Assembly (NCBI GenBank): GCA_951799425.1
Contig: OX637393.1
Span: 10,784,744 to 10,848,743, forward strand
DNA from: Ilex aquifolium
Taxonomy: Eukaryota > Streptophyta > Magnoliopsida > Aquifoliales > Aquifoliaceae
DNA length: 64,000 nucleotides
Direction: 5' to 3'
Positions within the stretch are counted from its first letter, which is position 1, and the number at the start of each line of letters is the position of its first letter. The position numbers and the translations under genes were made by a program. Positions 49,401 to 61,241 of the stretch are shown one piece after another. The notes beneath the pieces were generated by a model that saw only the letters and a program-made list of their open reading frames with translations, had not been told where the DNA came from and made no database searches.

Positions 49401-50160
49401 ATTTGGAAAAGTCATCCATAAATAGAACAAAATAACGATATCCTCCCATTGATGGAATTGGAGAGGGTCCACATAAATCACTAAATACAAGCTCTAATTG
49501 ACATGAACTAATAGAATGACTGGGTGGGAGAGATAACTTTGACATTTTCCCTAAGCAACACGCAACGCAAGGTAACATGTTCTTGGGAGAAGTGAAGGAA
49601 GATGATGGCCATTAACTATTTGATGAAGAACACGCTGATGCGGGTGAACTAGGCGGGCATGCCAATAGGAGCCAGTGGCACGTTCACCCAAGAAAGCCAT
49701 GGGCCCAACATTTTTATTTTGTAGAGTCCACCATTATTCAGCCCGTAAAGAAAAGGTTTCTGTGTGATTCAATCCTTCACAACAAAAAAGGTAGGGTGAA
49801 ATTCAAAATAACAATTGTTGTCTTTTGAGAATTGATGGACTGAAAGAAGTTGTTCGGTTATAGTAGGAACATGCAGAATATTTGATAAATGAAAGGAATG
49901 ATTAGAGTCAGAAAAAAAGGATTTCCCAACATGAGCAATACTAAACACATTACCATTACCAACTCTTAGCTGATTAGAACCTTTGTAGTTTTCAACAATG
50001 GATAAATTTGCAAGATCTGGTGTGACATGATGAGTTGTTCTAGTGATAGGAAACCAAGTTGTGAAATCGTTGTTTGGGGAAGCTGGAAATGATGCAACAT
50101 TTGCAGAGGCACCAGAAGGTCGATCATATTTATAGTAACATCAACCAGCTGTGGAATTAG
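46480..50160 (-). mobile_element. Broken Copia element (RE1-like), minus strand
   Basis: From right to left: protease region (about 50130-49800, with HHVTPDLANLSI), integrase part (49578-49237), a serine/asparagine-rich linker (48917-48341), reverse transcriptase (48337-47562, with LYSLKQAPRTW) and RNase H (47421-46698, with LTRPDISFSVN and VARSSTKVEYH). A purine-rich tract beside 46690 (minus-strand CTTGAGGGGGC) marks the 3' end, and 46480-46685 probably belongs to an LTR. Gag and a clear second LTR are absent. It has many breaks, perhaps ten or so, and a LINE-tail insertion. It is an old fossil. Confidence 0.85.
47996..48142 (-). mobile_element. Short LINE-tail insertion inside the Copia element
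   Basis: A 147-bp insertion is flanked by a perfect 14-bp duplication TGTGATAGTGTATT (47982-47995 and 48143-48156). It begins with a T run (minus-strand poly(A)) and shares ATTAAATTACACCTAG and GTATGTACCTTACCCCTC with the 3' end of the LINE at 32336-32420. It is a 5'-truncated copy of a related LINE family. Confidence 0.88.
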
Positions 50161-50200
50161 TTTGTTATTTAAATATAGAGAGATATAATTATAATTTATA

Positions 50201-52951
50201 TCTATATAATAAAGTAGAGCTGAGTTTGAATTTTAGAGACAAAGAGAGGTTCAGATCATTTTGAGACAAAACATAAACACATCTAATAGACAACATAATC
50301 CCAACATAAAAGACGGCTGAGATCATCTCATAAATACTGATACAACGGTTTACAGTGAGTACTGAATTTTGTTTTCCCGCCCAACAACATTTACTTTTTT
50401 AATTATCAGGGATTTTAACTTTCCCCAAATCTCTCTTCCTCATTCCTTTATCACCATCGATCAAGCCCAACTTTCCTAACTCATGCCTCTCTCTCTCCTC
50501 TGAAACCCCTACCTTCTAAACTCATCCTCAAAATCTCTTTCATGGAATTCATCTCAATCTCACTTCTACCTCTCTGCTATCTAAAATCTTCTGTCAATCT
50601 CAATTTCAAATCTCATATCTCTCACGCCCAGCTCTCCACTGCCAAACGATTGCCACTGCCACCCACTGCTCTCTCTCACGCCCAGTTCTCTCTCAAATCC
50701 AAAGCTCCATCACTGCCCTCTTCTGCGAAGCAAAGCCACCGCCCAACACACCCTCTCTCCCCAAACACTCTGTTTTCCTACCCACCCACCCACCCACAGA
50801 ACACACATGCAGCAACACACTCGCATATCTCACTCACATTTTTCATGTTGCACACACAACACACCCTTTTCCTTTACAAACACATTTCTTATCACGAGTT
50901 TTTGTGAATTTTACAGTTGGGAGTAATTGTAATTGAAATCACCAACCACAGCCACCACATGTTCGACGATTGAAACTCATGCCCGTGTCAATGATATCCC
51001 TCTCTTTCTCTCCCTCTTTCTCTCTCCTTTGCCCTTGGTTTTAGTCATTTTCAAAGTTTTCCTGTGTCGATGTTCTCCTCTATGTCCACAAGTCAAATTT
51101 TTTCATTATATTTTTCTTGAATTGGAAGTATTTTATTATTATGATGTTGGAGTTTTTGGGTAAGCTGATACTAATGGGGAAAGGATTTGGGGAATTAGAT
51201 GGTTCAATATGGTGTTTTTAATCAAAGTTGGGCGATGATTATTGTTGTTCGGTGGTTTGGCTGTGGAAAAATACATGGTTTTGATGACCTTTTTTTCTCT
51301 ATCTGCACTATTTAAGATATGCTTAAACCTTTGTTGATTGCTCTAAATTAGTTTGAAACAATTATGTTTGAATTTTTGTCCTTTTACTTCACATGGCTTT
51401 GTGTATTGTGGTTTAATTTATAGATTTTGGATACTTGAAAAATGCATTATTTGAACCGGTTTAGGAATTAAAAACGGTTTATTGGGATTTAGTTTAGCAT
51501 GTAATTGTGTTTGATAAAATAAGCTCTTGATATACGTAGTTAAGAGTAGCTACTATGGATGGTGAAGAATGGTGACAAGCAGGCCAAATTTTGGGTGAAA
51601 TTTTGATATGTTTCTTGAGTATTTCAACTAGCTAGGATTTTGTGAAATTGTGATTTTGCTGCAATTTATTATCACTAATATAATGTGCACACACACCATG
51701 TACCTGCTGCCACGTTGATGGTTTTTGTTACGATGTTTAGTAGCTTTTATAGGGAATTTTGACTTGATGCTGAAAGAAAAAGAGCTGAAGAAACAGAGGT
51801 CTCAACTTTTGGAAGCAATGCACCAATGACTACGCAATCAGCATGTATTTTTATTGCCAAATTGTGGAAGAAAACATCTTTGATCTCTTTTTTCTCTCTC
51901 TATTCTCTTTTTTTTATTTTGATGGGATCATTGCTCTATTAGTGCATTGCTATTTGCAAACTGAATCCCAAAATATTTTGGGAGCTCTATGCATGGTATA
52001 CACACATGTATGTTTGTGGGAGGCAGCTTTGTCTTCACACATGATACTATCTCTATGCATGTATGGATGGGGGTGTAGCTTAGATAATGGATGGCTATTA
52101 AGTTTTAGAAACTACACATATGTTTGTAACATGTCCAAGTGTGTGTGAATACTTTGGCGATAGCTTTATACCGCTAAATGTATTCACACGTGTGACAGCT
52201 TTGAGGATGAATAGCTTCTAGGTTTCATAATTGAGATTTCATTGTCCTTTTTTGTTGCTTCTGGGACATAGCATCATGTAATTTGATTACTAATCAATAC
52301 TCAGTTATTGGTTTGCAAGGGTTGTGCAAGCACACAAAACCAAGTGATCAGTAAGCTTGGGAAAGATGGCATCTAAAATATTTAAGCCACCCCGTTTTTG
52401 TCGGTAACCATCGCCATTACAACCACCACTTTCTACCGTTGAGAATGGTAAGCATACATATACGGATTGCCCTTGGTATTTATTTTGAGTTTACATAAAC
52501 TAGCAACTTCCTTCTGGTTTTTGAGGCATTCGTTTTTAATACTTTTATTTTTGAGGATAATAGAGGATGGGAAATGTGTGTATGATTCAGGTTCTTCCGC
52601 TACCCCCTCTCTTCATGCTTTTCATTGCTCAAATTTTGTGATTCAATTCAATTTTTTTTAATTTTTTTTAATTTTTTTTTTGTTGATTAATTAGTTGAAT
52701 TAGTGATAAAATTGGCATGAAATAGAGTCAAGCTTTTTGGAATTGGATAATTGGTTGTTGAATTTGGTTTATTATTTGATGTAATTTTGTTAACATTGAT
52801 GATTTATTGTTGAAAAACAATTGTGGTTGAGCATGGTGAAATTGTTGAGTATTTGATGTAATTTTGTTTCAATTGATTCGGTGGATATAATTTTTTGATT
52901 GAATATCTGATTCTAAATCAATAGTGCCTTCAGGCACGGGCACATGACTAG
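50201..52951 (+). mobile_element. Helitron-like element 1, 2.75 kb, non-autonomous
   Basis: It starts TCTATATAATAAAGT after an A. It ends with a hairpin GTGCC-TTCA-GGCAC (52924-52937), then about ten bases, then CTAG followed by T: the Helitron 3' signature. There is no Rep/helicase frame. The left part (50400-50900) is CT-rich and 5'UTR-like, and the rest is intron-like. The open frame at 50542-50907 is low-complexity and has no domain. Captured host sequence is likely but not identified. Confidence 0.75.
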
Positions 52952-53244
52952 TCTGTATAATAAAGTAGAGCTGAGTTTGATTTTTGGAGACAAAGAGAGG
53001 TTCAGATCATTTTGAGACAAAACATAAACATATACAACGGACAACGTAATCCCAACATAAAAGATGGTTCAGATCATCTCAAAAATTATGATCTAACGGT
53101 CTACAGTAAGTACTAAATTATATTTTCCCACCCAACTCAGGCCTCTCTCTCACGCGTCTCTCTCTCATGCCTGCCTCTCTCTTTCAATCTCCCGCGCCTC
53201 TATCCATGTCTTCCAAACTCATTCCCAAAATCTCTCATGGAATC
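52952..53244 (+). mobile_element. Helitron-like element 2, 5' part
   Basis: It starts TCTGTATAATAAAGTAGAGC directly after the CTAG of element 1, so the two are head to tail with no spacer. The next 250 bp are similar to 50201-50560. It continues at about 54202 after a nested Pack-MULE. The equivalent uninterrupted site is visible in element 1 near 50540 (CATGGAATTCATC). The 3' end was not located. Confidence 0.7.
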
Positions 53245-54201
53245 AATGTTATCATAACTGGACCAAATCGGCCGGTCGGACCGGTTCAACCGTGACCCGG
53301 GACCTTAACCTGTCCGGTTCTCTAGTTGAACCGCATAAGGAATAAAACCGGTTAAAAACCGAAAAATCGAACGATTTTTGTAAAAAACCGTGAAACGGAC
53401 GGTTTTTAAAAACCGGCCGGTTTGAAGACATAAATGCAAAATTACTTAGAATCATTTTTTAATTTGGGCCAATTTTTTGCCCTAAATCCCAGAAGACACC
53501 AGCGCCCAATTCAATCTGAATACAAGAGAGAGAGGGAGATGATTTGGGAAGGAGGATCAACAGCGTCATCATCAGCTGTAGCAATAGCAACTAGGAGGAG
53601 GAAGCCATCGTGGAGGGAGAGAGACAACAACAGGAGGAGAGAGAGAAAGAGGTGGGTTGTAACTGCCAAGATTTACTCAAGGTTAGAGCTCAGGGAAACT
53701 ATGATCTTCCCAAACACTGTGACAACAATGAGGTCTTGAAGGCTCTTTGTGCTGAAGCTGGGAGGTAACATTATATATTCTTAGGTTGGTGGCTTCTCCT
53801 CTGTCAATGAGACTGATTTGTCTCTCATATTCAAATTCTCTTGTTTGCTTTGCTGCTTTTCTTTTCCCTAGTCCTCATCGTATAAAAATTCTTGGGTGCA
53901 TTTTATCTCTGTTCTCTTCTTCTGAATCAATGGCTCTTCGTATAAAAAGGCTCTTTGTACTATTTAATCAATGGTTGTTAATTGGGTGTTTATCTCTGTT
54001 CCCTTCTTCTGAAACAGTGTGGGGTTTGTTGCATTTTAGACATATTTTATATTTTTTAGTTAAATTATTATGTTTTATAATTATTATATTTATTTTTTTA
54101 TTTTTTTATTATATAACCGGTCCGACCAGTTGACCCAGCAGTTGAACCATTGACCCAGTCTCCTAGCCGGTTCGATGACCAGTCCGGTTCTAATAACATT
54201 G
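53245..54201. mobile_element. Pack-MULE (copy B) inside Helitron-like element 2
   Basis: A perfect 9-bp duplication CATGGAATC (53236-53244 and 54202-54210) flanks 957 bp. The ends, AATGTTATCATAACTGGACC and GGTTCTAATAACATTG, and the ACCGG-rich subtermini match MULE copy A at 2064-2970. No transposase is present. The cargo includes a BES1/BZR1 gene fragment (53539-53764). Copies A and B share their ends but carry different interiors, which defines a gene-capturing MULE family. Confidence 0.9.
53539..53764 (+). pseudogene. Captured BES1/BZR1 DNA-binding domain fragment
   Basis: From an ATG at 53539 the frame has a Ser/Ala-rich start, then [20 protein letters not shown] and a VVTAKIYS segment. 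After a one-base deletion near 53684 the next frame reads [20 protein letters not shown], then LCAEAG. These are the conserved basic helix-loop-helix-like residues of BES1/BZR1, the transcription factors of brassinosteroid signalling, which normally bind BR-response promoters in the nucleus. The likeness stops at GCTGGGAG/GTAAC, which looks like an exon-1 donor. Only exon 1 was captured. One change within the basic region (KRWVV where RRRAVA is usual) adds to the impression of decay. Confidence 0.9.
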
Positions 54202-55100
54202 CATGGAATCCATCTCAATCTCACTTCTGTCAATCTCAAATCTTCTACTAATCTCAAATCTTCTCCCAGGTATCTCTCTTTCACACCAATTCCTCTCTCC
54301 TTTTCCCAAATATCTCCCTCCCTATCTATCTCTCTCTCCCTAACTTTCTCTCACCCGCCTCCTCTATCGGTTAATCTCTCTCTCTTTTACTCTCACTCAT
54401 ATCATGCGCCTCTTTCTCTTTGACGAAGCAACTGGCGATAGGCAGTGAAACACCCAACGACGGGTAATCTCTGAACCTTTCTGTCTCTCTCTCCCCATAG
54501 AGGCTCACTGGCACAAACAAAGTCCCTACCCAGCGATGGGTAATCTCCGAACCTTTCTGTCTCTCTCCCCACATTGGCTCCACTGGCACAAACAAAGTCC
54601 AATGGGTTCTATTTCTCAAATTTAATATTTGGTTGTTCACTATTAAATATTTGATGTGAAAGCTCAATTTTTTTTTATTATCCTGTTTGTTAGTTTCGAA
54701 TTTGGATATTGATTTGACTATTCTCTGCTTCAGTGGATGTATGTATGGATTTACTAGAAGAGAAGCCAAAATAGTGCATAACCTATTGCTTGAATCAATT
54801 CACGTTTCTTGAAATTTGGGTCTTTTAGTTTTGGTATTTGGGGTTTCAGTTTTGGGGCTAGGTTTTCAGATTTTTATTTCTCATTGCTATGTTCTGATAA
54901 TTTGTTTTGGGTATGGATTACTCTAGGCTTGCTTGCTACAACAAGAAGCCCAATATCACCTATTGCGAGATTCATACTGCCAGGAGATTGGTGCTTCTTG
55001 GTGAATCAAGAACGAAGTTCAATAATTGTTTTTAGTACCTATATAGGTTGCAATACCTCATCAACTTTTCCAAATGATTTTTATTACTTTCACATATATT
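54202..55100 (+). mobile_element. Helitron-like element 2, continuation
   Basis: The first 60 bp after the Pack-MULE (CATCTCAATCTCACTTCTGTC) match element 1 near 50546. CT-rich sequence follows, including a roughly 100-bp direct repeat (CCCAACGACGGGTAATCTC near 54450 and CCAGCGATGGGTAATCTCC near 54530). An H2B gene fragment lies at 54919-55032. No Helitron protein is seen. Confidence 0.6.
54919..55032 (+). pseudogene. Captured histone H2B C-terminal fragment
   Basis: The frame YSRLACYNKKPNITYCEI followed by HTARRLVLLGES matches the histone H2B segment SRLARYNKKPTITSREI...TAVRLVLPGE. Beyond that point about ten residues of the usual C-terminus are missing before TKFNN, so it is a partial, decayed fragment. 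Plant H2B genes are intronless, so the copy could derive from gene or mRNA. It has no start codon in frame and cannot make a histone. Confidence 0.85.
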
Positions 55101-57610
55101 CACACAAAGGATTTTATTGAAGATTGTGGCGAAGAACTCTGGATATGGGGCATCTTTGCCCGCCATCATGCTCGACATGCTATACCGCAATTCTTTCAAT
55201 GCGAAGCTTTTTTCAAGTTCCTTTATCTGGCCTTCATATCACTGTAAAAATCTGTTCAATATGATGCTTTCAATTCGACATGGTGAATTTGACATTGTTA
55301 AAGTATCTCGAATTCCTTTAATTAATGTCCTTAATTATATCATTTTGTGTTTCCAGTTGTTGTAGCTTTTCTTGAAAACGAAAATTGCAACTTCACGGCG
55401 GAATCAAATGATATTGAATGCTTCTAAGCAATATTTTCACTCTTCCAAGGTATTCAAAAGAAAAGCCAATTAATGATTCACCATGTATTTTTTAATAAAT
55501 TACTTACCATATTGTTTGGAGATAATTCTATAATAGAGATGAGTTGTTGGCCAATTGATGAATTTTTTTGTTCTTCAAGTGTCGTTATGGGATTAGTGAA
55601 GATGGTGATTGAATTTTCCCCTTTTGCTACTGAAGCTATAGAGACATGCTTTGTGGAGATTTGATTTTTAGATTTTTAATGTGATTGGTTTGATGTGGTA
55701 GTGTGTGTACTGGTACTAAGATCTTTATTTTATCAATCATTGTGAGATTTCCTCTTGAAAAATATTGTCTCTCTGACCACCGATCGCCACTGTAGCCCCT
55801 AAACTAGCACTTCTAGCCCTCAAGTTATGGAGGCTTCTTTTTGATATGGTTTACATTTGACATTATATTTATTGCTATAAGTTGATATGAAGTTCATGAC
55901 ATGGGCTTCATTGATTGATTCATAGTTAATGTCCAAGGAAAGAAATGGTGAATGGTTAGTTGGTCCCAGAATTTGAAATTTTTCATGTTAGTCAATTTGA
56001 AGTTTTTGTTGATTTGTGTGTATTCATTTTTTTCCTGTTTGGTTCTGTTTAATTAAGTAGGAGTGATTTTGGTTGTTTTATATATTTTTTGACTGTGACA
56101 GAGTTATAGAACTTAATTGGGTAAGAGGTGAAATCATTTTCAAAATCTTAAACAAGTGGTGGAGTATACAAATAGTCAACCATCTCTCAAAACAAGAGAA
56201 GTTGATTTTTTTTCTTCTTTAAACTTGGTGGAAAAGAAATGCATCTATGCACGTACAATTTTTTTTGGGTCGTTTATTAATGCACATGCACGTATTTGTA
56301 TTGTTGCTATAAATATAATTCTATGGATAGGCTTGGGTTTCTCTCCAAGCTTTCCTTTTCAAAAGAGCTCAAGAGAGTTGCACATACCTCCTCAAATGCT
56401 AATCAAAAGATAATATAGAAAATTCTGATTTTATGAGAGCAATTTCATTATATTTTTCAAAGAGTTCAAATGCAAAACATCTTTTGGAATTCTCCAGATA
56501 CCATTTTTCTTAATGAAATTCACAAGCAATTGGTGAGTAGATGTTATACACAAAAATTGTCGTGGGTTTTACAATAGGTAAAGATACATGAGATTAATCA
56601 TGATGATGAATTTGTGTTAATGAAACTTCTACTTGGTGGTGGATGTTGTTGGCAATTTTGGTGGGTAAGACGCTAAGGAGAAGCTCTGAAGTACGTTGTT
56701 CAAGTCCATGGTAGTGTCTCTAAAGTACGGTACTTCCTAGAGTTGAGGGAAGTCGAGGCCTATGTTGGCGAAGAAGCTATTAAGGCATATGGGGATTTCT
56801 TTTCTTTGTGTTTTTAGTATTAGCCCACCAAATGGTACTATCTTCATGAAAGCTAATATATGTTCTTTAACAAGAATGCTGGAAGCATTATTTTAGGTTT
56901 AATCTTCAGATTTTGAGTGTGGTTGAACTTTGGATAACTAAGAATTTTCTAAATAGTTTATACCTTGCATTTTTGTGATAGGTATTAGATTCCTTTTCTT
57001 ACGACTTTTTATATGATATTGTATCTATGGATCCTGCAACATCAATAAGTATGTGAAGTATGGGTGTTCAGAGATTGCTGAGTTAGTTTTTGATTGATTG
57101 GGAATGTGGATTAATTTGTGGCATGGTTGGATTATCTTTATGTTTGATTACTTGGGTTTGTTGTGCTAAGAGATATGCTTAGGATTATAGAATTTGGTTT
57201 TCTAAACTTTTTTTCATATATATTGGCTGAGTTGGGTTCACTTTTCTTTTTTCGAAAGGTAGTTCATATTTTACTTTCATTTAGTGATTTTCATGAAAAG
57301 AAAATTTAGATTAAAAATAGGAATTTATTTGGGTTAAATATGTTTAGATTAGATAAACAAGTTAAATAATTGTGTTATGCCAGCCATGTCTACCCAAACA
57401 AGTCTGTACTTAAAGTGTTGATAGTGGATTATGTCAACTCGAATATGTTATGTTCATTAAATGGCTGATTAAGTCGGATTAATTATTTGACATTATTAAC
57501 CAAATAGTTTTAGGGTTAAGGAGTTTTTGACACAAACTTGAAATGACATATCTCTCGATCACTAGCCATACTTCAGGCACTGTAAGTTTTTTAAATATTT
57601 TTATTAGTAA
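55101..57610. other. Gene-poor sequence right of the H2B fragment
   Basis: Splice-like borders (TGTGTTTCCAG near 55357, TCTTCCAAGGTATTC near 55453) suggest intron/exon pieces. Frames at 55117-55365, 55473-55664 and 56156-56413 have no domain I recognise. This may be more Helitron cargo, or a decayed gene. The boundary of Helitron-like element 2 probably lies here. Confidence 0.35.
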
Positions 57611-57660
57611 TTAGCAATTCACAACGTGCGTTGCACATGAATAATTTTTTTAGACAAAAA
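57611..57660 (-). mobile_element. Possible minus-strand Helitron 3' end
   Basis: On the minus strand the hairpin-like CGTGCAACGCACG core is followed by about ten bases and CTAAT, near 57611. The pattern fits Helitron ends (CTRR then T), but no 5' end was matched. Confidence 0.25.
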
Positions 57661-59024
57661 TTAATAAATAAATATTTGGTATATGTGTACCTGAATTAAA
57701 TATCATTTCAAATTTATCAAACTTATTTTTGCATCGCTCATACTCTACTATAGAATTTTTGAAAAACTTTGTATGTTCTCAAGATTTGTTATTTTGACTT
57801 CAAAAAAAAAAAGGATAAAAAAAAAAGAAGAAATAATTAAAGTATTATTTTTTTTTTCTAGAATTATGTAATTGAAAGTGATATTTAAAAATTAATTTTT
57901 TATGTAATTAAGATTCCACTTATAAATAACCGAATAAAATAAAAATAATTATCAAGATATCAATCATATAATATTGGAGTATTACTGTATTTAGAATTAA
58001 TTAGATCAATTGGGATAAAATTTAATATATTACGCTATAATATATAATAAAGCATATTAAAATTTAAAAAAAATTCAAGTTTTTCTTAAAAATATATTAC
58101 AATCTATTTTCACATAAAATCTTAACACAGTTTGAAAAGTTTATTGTGACTGAAGAATCATGTAAAGTTATATATACATTATTTTTCATCTTAAAAATAA
58201 AAGGGTTAAACATTTTGGTGAAAAATAAAATATGCATATGCAGTTATAATGTTATCTTTATAAATGAGATTAGTAATATTAGATTGATGAAGTTTTTGAA
58301 GGTTTTTTTGAATATTTTATTTTTTTCTAATGTTTTTGAATATTTTATTAAAACTTATAATGATGCATATATTTTTTAAAAGTGATATAGTCAATCAAAA
58401 AGTTTCATAAAAATTTACATTTATATATAAAGAATATATAATTAAAAGTGATCTTAGATGTAATTTGGAGATTGAAATGCATAAGGTTATGATAATAATT
58501 GTACAATCAAATTAAGGAAACAGATGCTTGAAAAGTCTTTCCTCCTTCTTTTCTAATTTTTTGGAATTTTGATTTATTTAATTCTATTCATCCAATCAAT
58601 ACTCAATATTTGACTCATATAAGTGGTAACTAACCTTTCACTCTCTTATTAACAAACCACAACAAATTTAATCCTTAGAGATGGTTACGGTGGCAACCAC
58701 TGAGCTCAAAGAAAAATAGTCGACGCAAGTTTGGACACCCTGTAACCAAAAAAAAAAATCACTACTAATTTAAATTTCTTAAACAAAATTAGTTTTAATA
58801 TCTAATAACTTCTCATAATTCTTTGAATTATCAGATAACCTATGATTTCTCATAAGTGAAGTCTATCTAATTTTGAAACTCACAATTAATCTAATGATTT
58901 CATTAAATCAAGTCTCTGATTAGATCCTTGAATTAAATTCTTATTTTCCAAATGATGGGTGAAAAAAAACAAAGGCGGGATGGAATTTTACAACTCCAGT
59001 CCATTGCACAGGCCCAAAACGGGT
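57661..59024. other. AT-rich intergenic, no gene seen
   Basis: Frames at 58146-58379 and 58941-59225 are not coding; the second overlaps the GLP promoter relic. Confidence 0.4.
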
Positions 59025-59325
59025 AGAAGCTATTGATAATCTGAGATGTGTATTAAGTACTTGCATAAGCTCTTCATAAAGTAAGAAAAAATGTCCACGT
59101 GGTGCATTTATATTGACTAAAAACTGGAGGTCTGGTATTGAAAAGTGTATTTCGATATTACGACACTTTTCTTGGATACGAGGTAGTACGCCAATGACAT
59201 AAATCCTAATTTTTTGGGTTGTCAAACTTAGTTTTTTCAGTATGTATAGGATAATATTTCTGTTTTAAATAATTGAGCACGTCAAGAACTATAGCCTGCG
59301 GAACAAGTCAAAGATGGGATTTAGG
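59025..59325 (-). pseudogene. Promoter relic of a lost GLP gene
   Basis: It aligns in order with the 5' flank of GLP copy 2: TAGAAGCTAT (59027) to 44577, GTGTATTAAGTNCTTGCATAAGCTC (59050) to 44614, and TTAGTTTTTTCAGTAT...AGGA-AATATTTCT (59226) to 44813. The TATA position is lost (CTTCATAAAGT). No coding sequence follows on the left, so the gene body has been deleted. Confidence 0.7.
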
Positions 59326-59927
59326 TTTTAACAACAGCTGCAGCAATACTTTTGACCCAGTTCAACTACCATGGTAGGCTAGAATGTTGGGTTTCTCTGA
59401 CAGTCGATTAAAATGCTGACTGTGTCAGTTTTGAAAGTGTGCACAACCTGAATAAATATCCAAGAAAATAGTGATATTACGTTATCTTTAAGAGAAATAC
59501 TATGTATTCCAAATTTTTAATACCTAGCAGTACCGCTATCAATGATAAACAACAAAATGTAATTAATGAACTCTACTATTTCGATAGCCACCAAAAATAA
59601 AACTTTTTTAATTTAATTTGGTGACCAAATTATTGCCCTTCTAATGATAGTTGGTTGGAACAAATATTGCTTTTCGCTATTAGTTAATCCATTGAAAACA
59701 AATGATTATTAACTCCACACATTAAATTAATAAATTAAGTTCAAGTAGCATTACATGTAACAAACACATCCAACGACACCATATTGGATGATGTTTTGAA
59801 AAATTCCACTTGACAAAGCTGAATTTGTGAGGTCGTTTTGCTCCCTGATATTCACAGTGCCCTACACTAATTTAATCTTCACAAAAATAGACAGTAGTAT
59901 GAACAGAGGTAATCCCTTGGACAATCT
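59326..59927. other. Intergenic, no gene seen
   Basis: Contains a TGGTAGGCTAGAATG block like those at 41755 and 45210; these may be further traces of duplicated GLP upstream sequence. Confidence 0.4.
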
Positions 59928-61090
59928 TGTTGGACTAAAAGTCGATTTTAGTAATTAAAATTTGATTTTTGATCGACTTTAAGCCTAAATTATAGTGGGA
60001 CTCGTTCTTTGTTTCAAGTAAACTTTCGTGAGTTCATGTTCTACTCCGTGAGGAGAATAATGTAGTATATTTACTTGCTCAAATCGAGTAAGAAATGAAT
60101 GAGAAAATAGACTCCAAAGTGATCCTCTTAGAATGTGAAAAATAAAAGTTATGTAATGTGGGATTTGACACAAATCCTACATTGATTGAGGAAGAAGTTC
60201 TACATGGGTATATATAGGTCAAGTTTGCTCTATGAGATTAGGTCCCAAGGGGTACCACAATTTTATGAGTCTGCATGCCTTCGGTTTAACCACACGCGCG
60301 CCGCCCGCCTCGCCACGACCTGGCCGGGCTCAGGCACGAGTGTGGTTTAGACCAAACCCTATCTTTTTGGAAAAAATTCGTTTAACGAATTGGGCAGGAA
60401 TTTTTGAATCCGTTGGATTTGAATTCGCACTAGTTCAAATTTTGTCTTCCTTCAAGTCCAAATTTTTTAGGAGTGTCTGTTTATTGAGAACAGTTACGCG
60501 GTTGTGTCTTGTGGCTGCATATGTGACTTCTGGGTTGTGTCTTTTCACATGGTGGTTGTTCAGAATAATCACCAATTTGTCTATATAAACTCAGACTCAT
60601 TACCACTCTACATCAATCATTTTCAGAGTTAAGGCACACATTAGTACATTACATTTTGGTATTAAGATAGTCTGCATTTAGAGAGTACAAAACATAATTT
60701 CTGATTCGCTGAGCGAGTAGATTGGAATGCTACTTCTATTCGCGTGAAGATCATCGTATCCTGGAAGGTAGATGCTTTGATTTCCATAAGCACTAAGTGT
60801 AGGGCGAAATCTGTTTAAGGATAGAGTGTCAAATACTAGTTTTGATCTACTTAAAGTTCAATAACAGTTCATGTTCTGCAAACAGGTCAGTTTTTATATT
60901 GTTTAAACACAGATTTATTGTGTTAATGTTTTGTTCATATATGTTACTGTTTCGTACCTGTAACTGTTTCGTTATTGACTGTTATCATTTTGTTTTAAAT
61001 TGCATGTTTCAAATCAGAAATCTCAATAAGTGATTTTACTATATTTGAAATACTACAAACAACAAATTTAACCTTGCTCCAGCATGTAAG
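59928..61090 (+). mobile_element. Probable Copia-type solo LTR
   Basis: Starts TGTTGGACTAAAAG. A TATATATAGG lies near 60210 and TATATAAACTCAGACTC near 60580, the latter followed by a leader-like region. The right terminus was not pinned, and no matching 5-bp duplication was found. A G+C-rich island (60290-60350) within it may be an inserted tract. Confidence 0.4.
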
Positions 61091-61241
61091 AAGACAAGTT
61101 CATGCGACCAATGAAGAAAGGAGTTCAATCAAACAGCAAACTGTTTCTGCTTGGACAAACTACTGATATTAGCTCTGAAATTCCATCCTTAGTTCAATTC
61201 GTCAATTTATAGTTATGGAAATAAGTGACTGTTTAACTACC

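Noticed and set aside
50542-50907. 121-codon open frame rich in Ser, Pro and His
   Set aside because: A translation of CT- and CA-rich repeats in the Helitron-like element.
53786-54133. 115-codon hydrophobic frame in the Pack-MULE
   Set aside because: It is the AT-rich, intron-like part after the captured exon and has no start context or homology I can name.
57611-57660. Strong claim of a second Helitron in reverse orientation
   Set aside because: Only a hairpin and CTAAT were found and no matching 5' end, so it is kept only as a low-confidence feature.
59985-60173. Minus-strand 62-codon frame near the start of an LTR-like segment
   Set aside because: Lies in LTR-like sequence and shows no protein signature.
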